This document shows positions 44,901-56,400 of a stretch of 64,000 nt of DNA, piece by piece (positions within the stretch are counted from its first letter, which is position 1; each line of letters opens with the position of its first letter). Origin of the DNA: Plumapathes pennacea (lineage: Eukaryota > Cnidaria > Anthozoa > Antipatharia > Myriopathidae); NCBI GenBank assembly GCA_964036295.1, contig OZ038464.1, positions 4,529,501-4,593,500 of the forward strand. Direction: 5' to 3'. Made by a program: the position numbers and the translations under genes. The notes under the pieces were generated by a model. The model saw nothing but the letters and a program-made list of their open reading frames with translations. It had not been told where the DNA came from and made no database searches.

Positions 44901-45529
44901 CACGCGTCGTGAGAAATTACACCAAATTAGAGCAAATCATCGACTAATTAAAACATCACACCTTTCGCGCAAATGAGCCACATTTAAGCTGCTATATCTG
45001 GCCAACGGATGAAGATAGATAAAGCAAATGTATTGGAAAAGTCTTATTGTCCGAGGAAGGTTTCCTGAAAGTTTCAAAGGTTTTCAATTTTTCAGAAAAA
45101 ACCCTGTGCTATAACCTTAGTATTTTGTCAAAATACGGTCATTTTTCGACCATTTCAGAATCGCATGAAACATTCAGGAAACGTTCCTGGAATTATGCCG
45201 ACGGTTGTTTTATATTTTTTGTAAACTTTTAGCCCACGCGTCGTGAGAAATTACACCAAATAAGAGCAAATCATCGACTAATTAAAACATCTTCGCGCAA
45301 AGGAGCCAAATTTTAGCTTCTATATCTCGCCAACAGATGAAGATAGATAAAGCAAATGCATTGCAAAAAGTCTTATTATATTCCAAGGAAGGTTTCCTGA
45401 GTTTTAAATTTGTAGCCCGCCCGTCGTGAGAAATTACACTTATATAAGTTACAGATCAGCACAGTTGTGAAACATACAGAAAGATTCCCTGAAAGTTTCA
45501 TGCGATTCGAAGGATTGGCCTGACTATAC

Positions 45530-46735
45530 ATCGTTTTAATTCTTTGTGAGTCTGTCTCGTGTCTTTACTACACTTCTCTATCCAAATATCTACATTTCCA
45601 GTCATCTGCATTTTGTTATAAAGGCAAATTGATGACGAAAACGAGAGCATAGCGGACTTTTCGTCCTTACATAAAGGAGAACGCCCGGTAAACTTTCAGA
45701 AGCGATATGGTGTTGCGGTTGAACTACTCTGACAGGGTTCTGGGACAACTTTTGGCATACTGTTTTTAACATATGCAACATACACAGTAATTTTCTTCTG
45801 TCCCTCTTTGTACCTGAAACAAAATGTACCCTTAGTCGTGGAAGACTTACTGGAGAAACGACATCCGCGATATCTTAGACTTTAGCCGTTAACTTCCGTT
45901 TTGTTTCGGGAGTAGGAATGGGGCGAGTTAGGATATGAGTTTATTTATAGTTCTGACGCAGGCGCAAATCCACACGAGGTTGGGCAACTGCTCCGTTGGT
46001 TTGGTTTTCCGATCGATCGATCGAAGTTCGACAAAGGTTCTGATCAACGCGCTTCTGATGGTATTATAATTGATTGCAGTGATTCCGGCTCTCCAACAGG
46101 TGAGAGACTCCATGAAACAGAAAGCAGCGCTTACACACTCTGAACCCAGGCACAACTCACATGAGGACATCGTCTACACTTGTAGTTTTGGCTGTAGCTT
46201 CTTTCACATCTCCGACTTTTGTTCGGGGACGGCGAAAACGAAGATCATTGTAAGCCCTGACTGTTTGCCGGCCGCCTTCTGCTAAATGAGCTGCCCCGAC
46301 ACGAGTAAATGCATTTCTTGTGGATACGGGTCGACAACTAAAAATGTATAGCCGTGGGGTGACCGTCTCGTTCGGAATTCATCACATATATCAGTTTTGT
46401 AGTGCAGTTTGGATCGAGCTCTAGTAAGTTCAACAGTTGTAGTCAAACTCTTGTTGCGCTCTTCAAACAGGATCGCGTGATTAGAAAATCCGATATGTGT
46501 CCGCGTCTGAGGCAGCTCCATAAACCATTTTGCCTGTGCATAAAAAGCAGAGTTGGCTTTCTTTGAATGTACAGCCTGGCTTCAATATGATAGCCTAATT
46601 TACACGTATCGCTGAAATCGCCGTGATCTTTGTGAAGCGTTTCTGTTTGATCGCCATAATTCATCACAAGGCATTTCTGGGATAATATTACAACTTTTGG
46701 CAGATTCAGTTGTGGTTTAAACCCGGGGGTGCACT
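45530..46735 (+). repeat. Further copy of R-unit segments in unit 2
   Basis: This matches 11,090-11,300 (GATGACGAAAACGAGAGCAT, GAACGCCCGGTAAAC) and then 5,970-6,740 / 8,650-9,480, including the GAGAGACTCCATGAAACAGA and CACATATATCAGTTT segments. It is the counterpart of the unit 1 array, split by the insertions before it. Confidence 0.6.
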
Positions 46736-46749
46736 CATTATAATTTAGC

Positions 46750-47219
46750 AGTGAACTTGGAGTTTGACTAATGGTCGGGGGTCGTGGGTCGTGGGTACAA
46801 AGTCGTGGGTGTGGGTATGAAGTCGTGGGTGTGGGTATGAAGTCGTGGGTGTAGAAATAGGTCGTGGGTACCTAAAAACTGTAAAGGTATGTTAATTGAT
46901 AATACTTATTTATTAATTGGCAGCCAAAATAAGTTTAAACAAAAAAAATTCGCAAAATTAATTCTGTCTGTCTGTCTTAGAAGGCTATTTCTCTGGAATT
47001 ACCCCGATATATTTTAATCAATTTCAATCAACCCCCCCCCCCCCCCCCCCCCCCCCCTCAAAATCTACAACTTCGTGCCTCACATCCACATGCCGGGGAC
47101 CGGATAAGAGAAACTCCCGCACACACGCAACCGGGCCTAGTTGTGTATTTACTGGCTGGTTGTGCACGTGGATCAGTTCACACAAATTCACACATATAAA
47201 AATGTCCATTATAATGATT
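46750..47219. mobile_element. GTCGTGGGT element, 3'-truncated copy
   Basis: It starts with tandem GTCGTGGGTGTGGGTATGAA units, runs through CTGTCTGTCTGTCTTAGAAG and a poly-C tract at 47,033-47,058, and ends in AAAAATGTCC. It matches 49,790-50,230 almost base for base but lacks the inverted right end. Confidence 0.75.
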
Positions 47220-47676
47220 CAGTCAATGATAATCAAATCAACAGGGTAGATTTATTTTATTCTGGCTTGTGTTTTACAAACGAAACTACAATCTACATAA
47301 CAGTGAAACGCCTTGCATTGATACCGAACATGTAAAATAACCGCGCTGGCTATATAAGAATGACGTTTAAATCGCATGAATCAACAACATGCCTCTGTTC
47401 TGCTGTCAGGGACAGGTATAGTGCAGAAGCAATGTAGACCTCGCCAGTGAACAATGGATTTTTACGGCAAATGTGGGCAGAGTTGAGATGATAATATGTG
47501 TTGCTGAAATCAGCACTATACTGAAACTGACCAGTACGCTCATCTCGCCGCATAAGTCTTCGGTCAATATGTTTAACGATAATGTCGTGTGGTGGCCGGC
47601 GGTATCTTTCCGTGAACTCGTATCCACAACGATAACATTTTCTCACATTAGAGGGCAGTATCTAAGTTATCGCAGC

Positions 47677-47830
47677 TGACATAGCTGTGTGTGAATGCCA
47701 ACTGAAGCCAGTAAAGCCGGATATTTGATACGCAGTGGAATAAATTCAAACAATAAGAAAACCATCTGCAAAATATTGTCAGAAAACACCCTAACAATGC
47801 GGCAGTGAACAGAACGAGGAGTCTAAACGA
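47677..47830 (-). repeat. Fragment paralogous to 49,175-49,330, copy 1
   Basis: On the minus strand both fragments translate to a similar hydrophobic stretch containing FLTIFCR and CVPNIRLYW or CVSNIRLYW. The two frames differ outside it. It may be a duplicated exon fragment or noncoding repeat. Confidence 0.4.
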
Positions 47831-47999
47831 ATACACAAAAGTTATTCTCTCTATGAACACGTGCAGAAATGGAATTTAGACTGGTTATTTAAAATTAGCT
47901 TCTCCTTTCTGTTTTCAGTGCAAGTTCTCACAAGCTACATTAACGAACAGAGCACTGTTAAGAGTATGTAAACAAGAACAACATCCCATTCGTTCACGG

Positions 48000-48450
48000 T
48001 TGGAACTTATGGACGCAACAAACTAGCGTGTTTTGACAAGTCTTTGAAACTTCATACCTCCGGAAAAGCGTTGCCGAACGAACCGCTTACAAACTCTAGT
48101 ACTCTCTCACAAACGACAAATTAACATACAGCAGGATTTCATTAAGCCGTTCTTTGGCGAGTTGAAGGGTTGAGCCGCTTTCCTCCAAAATTCATTGTCT
48201 TATTTTCAGTCCAAGTCTGCGTTTCATACTGACCGCAGTTGGAACGGAAAGATGTATTTATAATTATAGAGCTGTGTAGCATTAAAATGGCTATTATAGT
48301 ACTCGATCCAAACTGTATGTAGATGACGAATCGCGAGCGAGGGGGTCATCCCACCGCTATCAATTTAGTTTAGTTTAGTTTTTCGACTCGTATTCACAAG
48401 AAATGCGTGTACGCGTTCTCGTTCGCGTGTCCGAGCAGCTAATTCCAAGG
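48000..48450 (-). repeat. Inverted copy of 51,700-52,470, left arm
   Basis: Its reverse complement matches the right arm through ACGAGAACGCGTACA-CGCATT, AACTAAACTAAACT, GGTGGGAT, CGGTCAGTATGAAACGCAGA-type and GGAGGTATGAAGTT landmarks. The part around the TATATACAG-like segment belongs to the R-unit family. Confidence 0.6.
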
Positions 48451-49174
48451 CTTGGGGCGCTGTTGATTGCCTATTTCCTTGAAGCAAGCATTTCACGTCT
48501 AAAGCCCTCACTCCTTTGAACGCGGAATTTGAGGTCACACGCGAACTTCATTCATAATTTCCGAATAATATTCTGGTATAGTTTCAGTGTATGAATGGAG
48601 ATCTTACAATTCTGACAAGTTTAGTAACTCCAAGTTAATGCATGAGTTGCTAAAAATTACGAGAAAACGTCCTGAAAAATATCGTCGGTGAAGATCCTAG
48701 CCACTAATACAGGATAAAAAGGCAAAACAAACATAAAAAATGCGGTCACAATTTCACAAAAGAAACTGAAAGAACGGAAATGTTCGTATCCTTATCTGAG
48801 GGGTCTAACCAGTCATAAATATAACAAGATAAAAAAGTAAACACTGCAAAACTATATTCATTAGTAAACACAGAACTCATAATATTATAACACTGGCTAA
48901 GTTCTTTTCAGTAAAACAGCTTTTTTGGTTTGGTTTCTTAGAACGACACTTAATTTTCTCTCTCGAGTGCAACCTAAAATCAGTTTGTTACCAGGAGAGC
49001 GGAAAAGTTCGAGATGTTGAAATTCCATCACGTATCGAGTGGAGGTCACGCCATGGTATGTTTAGTTATTACTCACGAAATTTGTATTTTTGAGTGAAAA
49101 GAGGTTTGTGTTTCTGCTCAGTTTTATGTCCTCTAGAAATGAAAAATCTTGCATGGCAAGTGGTCTAAGCTGTG

Positions 49175-49330
49175 TCGCAGCTACCATAGCTGTATGAACG
49201 CCAGCTATAAACCAGTAAAGCCGGATATTTGGTACGCAGTGGATTATATTCAAACAACGAAAAAGCCCTCTGCAAAATATCGTCAGGAAATATCCTAACC
49301 ATGCAGTGATACAGAACGAGGAGGTTAAAG
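49175..49330 (-). repeat. Fragment paralogous to 47,677-47,830, copy 2
   Basis: See the partner fragment. The minus-strand frame reads GYFLTIFCRGLF and HCVPNIRLYWFIAG. No domain was recognised. Confidence 0.4.
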
Positions 49331-49789
49331 AAACACGCAATAGCTAATGCTCTCTATGAAACTTCATCATGTTTACAAAGAAACCGTAAAAGAACGGAAC
49401 ACAAGCGTCGGTGCCTGAGGGCCTGCAACATGAATATCATTCACACCGACAAACAAGATCGACTTGTAGTAGATGGGATGGAAATTAGTAAGTTCCACAA
49501 CATAATATTATTGCAGTAACATAAATTATAATATGCAGTCATTAGCTCATCCGCTTTCAGTAAAAATCATACAGTCTTGCCACCTATATTGACAGACGGT
49601 TTTGGTTCAGTGTCTCGATCAGTGGAAACTAAAAACTCTCAACACTTTTCCGCGCGACCTTTCATTTATGATATTAGAAATCAAACGGTCTTTTTACCTT
49701 TACTATATGAATGTGAAAACCAAAGTAACAACTTCCAGAAGCACCACTGGCTTCAAAGGAATCTGCGCACAGCCAAATACTTGAGAGTT

Positions 49790-50293
49790 TGACTAATGGT
49801 CGTGGGTCGTGGGTCGTGGGTACAAAGTCGTGGGTGTGGGTACAAAGTCGTGGGTGTGGGTATGAAGTCGTGGGTGTGGGTATGAAGTCGTGGGTGTAGA
49901 AATAGGTCGTGGGTACCTAAAAACTGTAAAATTATGTTAATTGATAATATTTATTTATTAATTGGCAGCCAAAATAAGTTTAAACAAAAAAAAATTCGCA
50001 AAATTAATTCTGTCTGTCTGTCTTAGAAGGCTATTTCTCTGGAATTACCCCGATATATTTTACCCCCCCCCCCCCCCCCCCCCCCCCCCCTCAAAATCTA
50101 CAACTTCGTGCCTCACATCCACATGCCGGGGACCGGATAAGAGAAACTCCCGCACACACGCAACCGGGCCTAGTTGTGTATTTACTGGCTGGTTGTGCAC
50201 GTGGATCAGTTCACACAAATTCACACATATAAAAATGTCCCACCCCGTGGTGTAAAACCCACGACTTCATACCCACACCCACGACTTTGTTAG
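49790..50293. mobile_element. GTCGTGGGT element, full-length MITE-like copy
   Basis: The left end has repeated GTCGTGGGTGTGGGTATGAA units. The right end, at about 50,258-50,293, is the perfect inverse of CAAAGTCGTGGGTGTGGGTA-TGAAGTCGTGGGT, a 33-bp inverted repeat. A poly-C tract sits at 50,062-50,091. The element has no coding capacity and no clear target duplication. Confidence 0.7.
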
Positions 50294-50299
50294 TATGAC

Positions 50300-51695
50300 A
50301 GTTACATTTTTGCTGTCTGTGTCATCATTCGCGCAATTATCACCTGTGTTTTTTTATCGAGATGCACTTAACAATTGTAGTTATTTGTTTTCTTTTTTCT
50401 AAACATAGTATTTTCCCTTGTTATGCACGAGACACACCTTCCTGATAATCATCAAATAAAAACAAAGAAAAGAAAAGGGAAATATTTTAAGCAGATGTGC
50501 TTACGACTGGAGAACCATGTTTTCTCAGATCGGATCAGAAGTTCAACTGCCATGTTTGCTAACTGAACTTGTTTAAAATAAAATCAGCCGAGGTCACGCA
50601 AAGGCCTGTATTTAACTGGAAATTATTACGAAGTTTCTCAAAAATTACTTCCCGACAACTAAAGCTGTTAGAGTGATTTCATAAACTGATAATGATAACT
50701 TTATCACTTTAACTCGGGTTGTTGGGGTTGATTAGGTCCTTAGCAAAAGATATACTACAGTCGTCAGATGGAGTGTATTCTTCTAATAGCAACTTGTTCC
50801 CTATTTACAGATTCCTCTAAAACCCGCTGTGCTTCTGGAGTTGTTAGTTTGCTCAAATTACTAATTTGAAGGTACGACAGTATTTATGAAGTTGATAAGT
50901 CGCGGATAAATTATACGTCTAGTTTTTAGTTTGCACTCGAGACAGAAAAGATCATGTTTTTTCAACATATCTATCGATTCGAGACATCAAGTTATGTTTG
51001 AGTTTAATGATTTAGGAGATAATTTTCCGATACCCGATCGTGCCAACCACCGATAGAATCCAACCGTCGTTGCTGCGCAATGCAAATGGTGTCACATGCC
51101 ACATCACGCGCACGGCGCCACATAACTACACGCAGGGAGGTGGGGGGCGTGGGGGGAGGCTAAGATTCTCAGAATATCAGTGAATTACGCCAAAAGGAGT
51201 TCTCATCAGTTTAAGCTGTCAAAGAGATTGTGCTCAATGAGTTCGACTGCAACTTGTGCCAAACTTTGCACCATTAGAAATTGACCGGCGCAAGTGATGC
51301 CTACAACCACTGCATGAAAACCAGAACAGTTAAACACGAACTAGAATCCCATTCAGAAATCATTCTCTATCATAGACTTCTGCGTTGCAACAAGGGGTGA
51401 ACAAGCAAAAACATTGCGCCTACATCCGTGAAGCTGAGGATCAGTCAACGTGCGGACATTTATCCGTCCGCCCGTGGCGTACAGTGAACCGTTTTGACAA
51501 AGAAGGCCACTCTCAGATTGCGCCAAGAAAAAATACCTCCAGTTGGCCATATCTCAAGGTATGCAGTTTAATTTGGATGCACTGACATAAACTCGCACGC
51601 ATTTTAAACTAGGTGTTCGATGGCATAGTCAGTTTTATACTTCTATCCTCTAGTTTATGACTGACGGGAGACGGTAAAATGGAAGATCGTTTTGA
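50300..51695. other. Unassigned stretch
   Basis: No domain-bearing frame, no clear element ends. GTGGGGGGCGTGGGGGGAGG at 51,140 is a G-rich island. Nothing else was recognised. Confidence 0.35.
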
Positions 51696-51699
51696 GCTC

Positions 51700-52470
51700 T
51701 GACTGTTTGCCGGCCGCCTTCGAATGAGCTGCCCTGACATGCTAACGAGAACGCGTACATGCATTTCTTGTAGATACGAGTCGACAAACTAAACTAAACT
51801 AAACTGAAAGCGGTGGGATACCTGTCTTGCTCGCAATTCATCGCGTATATACAATTTGAATCGAGTCCGATAGTAAAATCTCTGAGTTACAAGCAAACTC
51901 CTGTTGTGCTCTTCTGAAAGAATCATGATCGCGTGATTGGATAATTCAATATATTTTCCTCGTCTGAAGCAGCTGCATAAACCATTTTTTTCCTGTGCCC
52001 TGCAAGAACAGCAGTGTTGCGGTCTTTTTTAGAGTATGCAGCCTAAATTGGATCGCATATTTTGCACAAATATTGCAGCTGGAAATAATACTTGTGATCG
52101 TTTCTGTTTGACCGCCAGAATTTATCAGAAGACAATTCTGGGATTTATCATACCTATTTTAATGCTACAACTTTACATGTATGAATGCATGTTTCCGTTC
52201 CAACTGCGGTCAACATAAAACGCAGACTGGGTAAAAAATGACTGAAAATACAGCTATTAATTTTGGAGAAAAAGCGTCTCGACTCTACCTAAATTTGAGA
52301 ACAGTCGACCCTTCACCTCGCCAGACTTCTGTCTGGGTAAAACTTATTATTTGTGAGAGAGTAAAAGGGTATAAATACAATCATTTGTAAACGGTTTAAT
52401 ATCAGCGACGGTTTTCGGGAGGTATGGAGTTACAAAGACATGTCGAAACGCGCCGCATGAGTGAATGACG
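51700..52470 (+). repeat. Right arm of the long inverted repeat
   Basis: Counterpart of 48,000-48,450, with a spacer of about 3.3 kb. It begins with an R-unit segment (AGCTCTGACTGTTTGCCGGC) and contains GAACGCGTACATGCATTTCT and AACTAAACTAAACTAAACT. Confidence 0.6.
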
Positions 52471-53243
52471 TGCAACCCTATGAATGTACTATAGCATAAC
52501 CTCCAGTCAATACGTGACGGAACTTTAAAGCAGCCCAAACTTTTTTTAATCTCATACAGCTTGAGAAAAACTAGTAAAATGGTCAATAACACAGTAAACG
52601 GTCACAATGTTTTACGGTATCGTTTTTTCTTTTCTTGCATCATTGCGAAACCCAGATCAGTGGAGCAAACAAATCCTTAGGTCAAGAAATTTGCAGTCGT
52701 TTATGAAAGCTTAGGACCCGTTGACTATTCACAGCCACCCCCAGCCACACCCAGCCACACCCCTCCCTCCCCCCCCCCCCCTTCCTCTTAACATTCAGTC
52801 AAAATTTTGTTTCATGGTTATTGGAAATATATGGATATATTGGGGATTTTAGTCGATCGCGATACTCGAGTTTGACTGGTATTTTAAAGCTGAAACTTAT
52901 AAATACTTTGATTTCAGTCTGTGTGTATTTCTATGCCGCTATTGCAAGTTTTGCTCGCTCCGCTCGCCCTTTCTCCAAAGTACCTGCACTGTTAAACGTC
53001 CAAATTTTGGACCATCCCCCACCCCCTCCCCTTCCCAAAGTTGAGCGGGGAACTGGTGAATGTGTTGAAGGCCCTTTATTCGATGCCATTTAAAGAAGAG
53101 CAGTTTGGAATTTGTTTGAAAATTGTACGCAATGTTATTGACGGCGTTCGAAAACAAACTAATTCATCGTAGTAATTACGACCATTTACACACCATTTAA
53201 AACTTTTTTTGTGCAGTTATGAGAGAAAATATTCTCAGGTAAA
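52471..53243. other. Region upstream of gene 2
   Basis: C-rich runs lie at about 52,735-52,790 and 53,015-53,035. CTTTTTTTGTGCAG at 53,216 looks like a splice acceptor just before the gene 2 start codon, so a noncoding 5' exon may lie upstream. No other gene was seen. Confidence 0.35.
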
Positions 53244-53442
53244 ATGGCAACATCAGGATCAGAATCCGAATCAACATCAGAAACAGCATCAGAAGAAGCT
53301 GCCACCTCCGCTGACCAGGATACAACTCAGCATCATCCGATTGAATCAATATCGGGACCAGCATCAGAATCAACATCAGAAACAGCATCAGAAGAAGCTG
53401 CCACATCCGCTGACGAGGATGCGACCCAAGAACACGTGAAAC
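53244..53442 (+). CDS. Gene 2 exon 1: acidic low-complexity leader
   Basis: 66 residues rich in Ser, Thr, Glu and Ala. The block SESTSETASEEAATSAD occurs twice, from an internal duplication of about 50 bp. The donor AC|GTACGT is in phase 1. The ATG has A at -3. It is probably disordered. Confidence 0.7.
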
Positions 53443-56400
53443 GTACGTATCGGCTATATTTTAGCAAGGTGCTGTACTTTAAGGTAGGAGTCCAGGCTTT
53501 CGGACCCCTACTATTTAATGCACGACACTGTCACAGGTTGTGGATACAACTCAATCTTCACTGCAGGCTATGCGGCTCTAATTACTATTCCAGTTTACTG
53601 AGATCTGGTAAAACACGGCCTAAAGCTGGCTGTGATGATAACTCGTGTTTGGCTGCTGTTACAATCTAAGGTACTATTTTGCAATAAATGTATAATTAAT
53701 AAGAATTTTGGTCCATGACATTCTTATGATTCAAACAACATTTACAGGTGAACCATCTGTTAGAGAGCTGTACAAGTTGGCCCAGAAACTCGCTGGGTGT
53801 TGGTATTCTCTTGCAATTCAACTCGGGTTGGACAAAGACATAGTGGACAACATTGATCTCAACAATGCATACCGGACCCCAGCTAGAAAAGCGTCCCATG
53901 CACTGGTGGAATGGTATAACGAATTTTCACACGATGCAACGTATGAGAGACTCGCTGAAGCTTTAAAACAAGTAGGCCGTGGCGATCTAGCACAGCGGTT
54001 CTGCTCTGGACAGGTGAACCCAAAGGTAAATTTGTATTTTGTATAACAGAAGAACAACTATAGCATACCAATCACACGCATGTTTTTAGTAGAGCGTTTA
54101 CAGTCCCCCTTGTCTTTACAATATCGTGTAAGGCCCGTTTTAAACGTCGCACTACTGCCATGTCGAACTCAATGCGAATGAGCGAAATCCATTGTTTGGG
54201 CTTAAGCAAGTGAAACAGGAACGCTATTGAAGCGAGCGGAGACACTGCCGCAATCGCGTTCATTCTATAGCAAAAGAGGGCCTGTAAGGAATATAATGTC
54301 AGTGTATTAGATATTTTTACAACAAACTTCGTCGTCCTGGTTTTGCTCACACTACACATATATACCCCTTGTTCTCAAAGATAATTTATCAGGCGATTTA
54401 TCTTAACTCTTAGTTTGTCAACGAACTGATCGACGCGTGATTAAAAACATCGACCATAGAATAATTTCTCGGTCTGGAATTTTTCTGTCGTGGTTGACCG
54501 AAAGGAATTACATGGATTCATGGAATTCCAAAAATTAATTGCAAGCTGAATCTTTTCAAATTTAGATTGTTGATCTTTTCACATTAATCACTTCACATCA
54601 GGCTCTTGTTTTCTTTTTTATTTTCTCCTAGAGCGAGGATACACGGAAAAGGAAACATTGTAAGTATTTTCTTTCGTCTTTTTATTTCACTGGTGAAATC
54701 GCAGGCAGTCCAAGCTGATTGACTTTGTTACAGCACGGTTGGGTTTTATAAGAAATTGTATGGCAGGTTTTAGTCGATCGACAACTTCAAAATAATTGCG
54801 AAAATAAAGCTTAAACTTGCTCATGCACCTGGCTTGTTGGTGTGCTGGCGTTTCTGCTGCTGTAGCGATTTCAGCGCGATCCACTCAGTTTTACCTCTCT
54901 AGCTTATAATCAAAATTCAAAGTTTCAAAACAAAACAACAACAAAAACAAGACGGAAAAAGACAATATTTTTATTATTTCTATTGGTTGCTGTTGAGGGG
55001 GCCTTTGACGTCATAAAAGTCGTTTGTCGGCTAGGTTTCGAAGACGATATTTTTTTGACTTGCAAAGTAACAGGCGAAAAAGCAGGCTATGCAGAAAGGG
55101 ACTAGGAACAAGACATGTGTGCATGTTTATACCGCGCAGGATATCACTCAGCTCAATTTCAGCCTGAGAAAACAGCAGCCTCTCATCGCTCAATCCAAAC
55201 CGAACTGTTCTCAGGCTGCTCACTTTTACATCTAATTTTTGCCAATATTGTAAGCTCTAAACACAGACCGCCGGGTCTGCATGCACGTTACCTGCCCTTG
55301 CAACACTGCTTTCAGTTATTTTTGTTAATCATGAAAATATGCTGTGATGGTTTATCCTACCATTTCACCTGCCATTCTCACCAATTAATCGGTGCAGGAT
55401 TAAATGTGAAATAGAACATTATTTAACAAAGTAAGAGTTTCACTGCTCGGCAGCGATGCCTTGCGTTGTAACCCGAACTTGAAAATAACAGTTCTGTTAC
55501 TTTAATTGTCAATCCGACCTCTGTCTTCACTAGATATAATTTTATCTTTTATGAATCAACAGCACTGTCTGCCACATCAACTGCAGATTCTCAGTCACAT
55601 GAGGGACAGACTTTCAAGAAAACAAGGACAGTGGAGTCTTCTTTAGGTACGGTGCTGTGCTAGAACATGCTGGAGACGAAGTAAGATCAAAATATAATTG
55701 GAGCAATATACCCACAGGAAAGCTAGGAGAGAAACGGGTTCTGGTAAAAAGAGCGCGTTCTTCGTTATCAGCTCTCATGCACCGGAGCCGCAGAGAACCG
55801 AAAAAAATTAAAACAGCTTGTTTGTATCGGACAAGAGAGTCGCTCTATCTCAATTACACCATTGTTCCTATAAAACAATAGTTGTTTGCTCAGACAGTGT
55901 TTATCCAAAAGGCCGAAGAATTTTAAACACTGATAATTAAAAGGCAAACAGCGTCAGAATTCCCATCATAATTTCTTTGATAACAGCAAATAAGAACTTG
56001 GAAAATTAGAAACTTTTCCTTTTGGTAAAACGGCTGCTCTCTTACCGGAGCCTGTTATGACGTGTACCCATGCATATTGTTAGGACACAGTTTGAGTGAA
56101 TTAAGATATTTTGATCATCCAATAATAAATAAGGTTTGACTTGAACCAAGTTTGAACCTGAGGCGACGTACGTGGTTGTGGTGTACGAACATTAGTCCAG
56201 TTTTGTCCAGTGCCTTGTGAAAGTGTACAAAGCAACAGCTGGTTGATACCTCTCCAACGGCCACCCTAGAGACAGAATTGAGTAGGGGTGTAACATGACA
56301 CCACGCAACGTAAACTAAATGTGTCGAATTTCGTTAACTTTTTCTTTATGAAAGAGGCTTTTACTGACATGGATCTAGTTTTATGATCTTTTAATAGGCC

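Larger units (their letters stand above)
43715..45440. repeat. About 335-bp tandem repeat interrupted by an hAT-like element
   Basis: GATGAAGATAGATAAAGCAAA starts units near 43,726, 45,009 and 45,339. Once the 937-bp insertion is subtracted the spacing is about 330-345 bp. The last unit is partial. No coding signal is seen. Confidence 0.75.

Noticed and set aside
53197-53406. Hydrophobic Leu-rich minus frame resembling membrane segments
   Set aside because: It is the antisense of the Ser/Glu repeat leader of gene 2, whose TCA/GAA codons read as hydrophobic residues in reverse.
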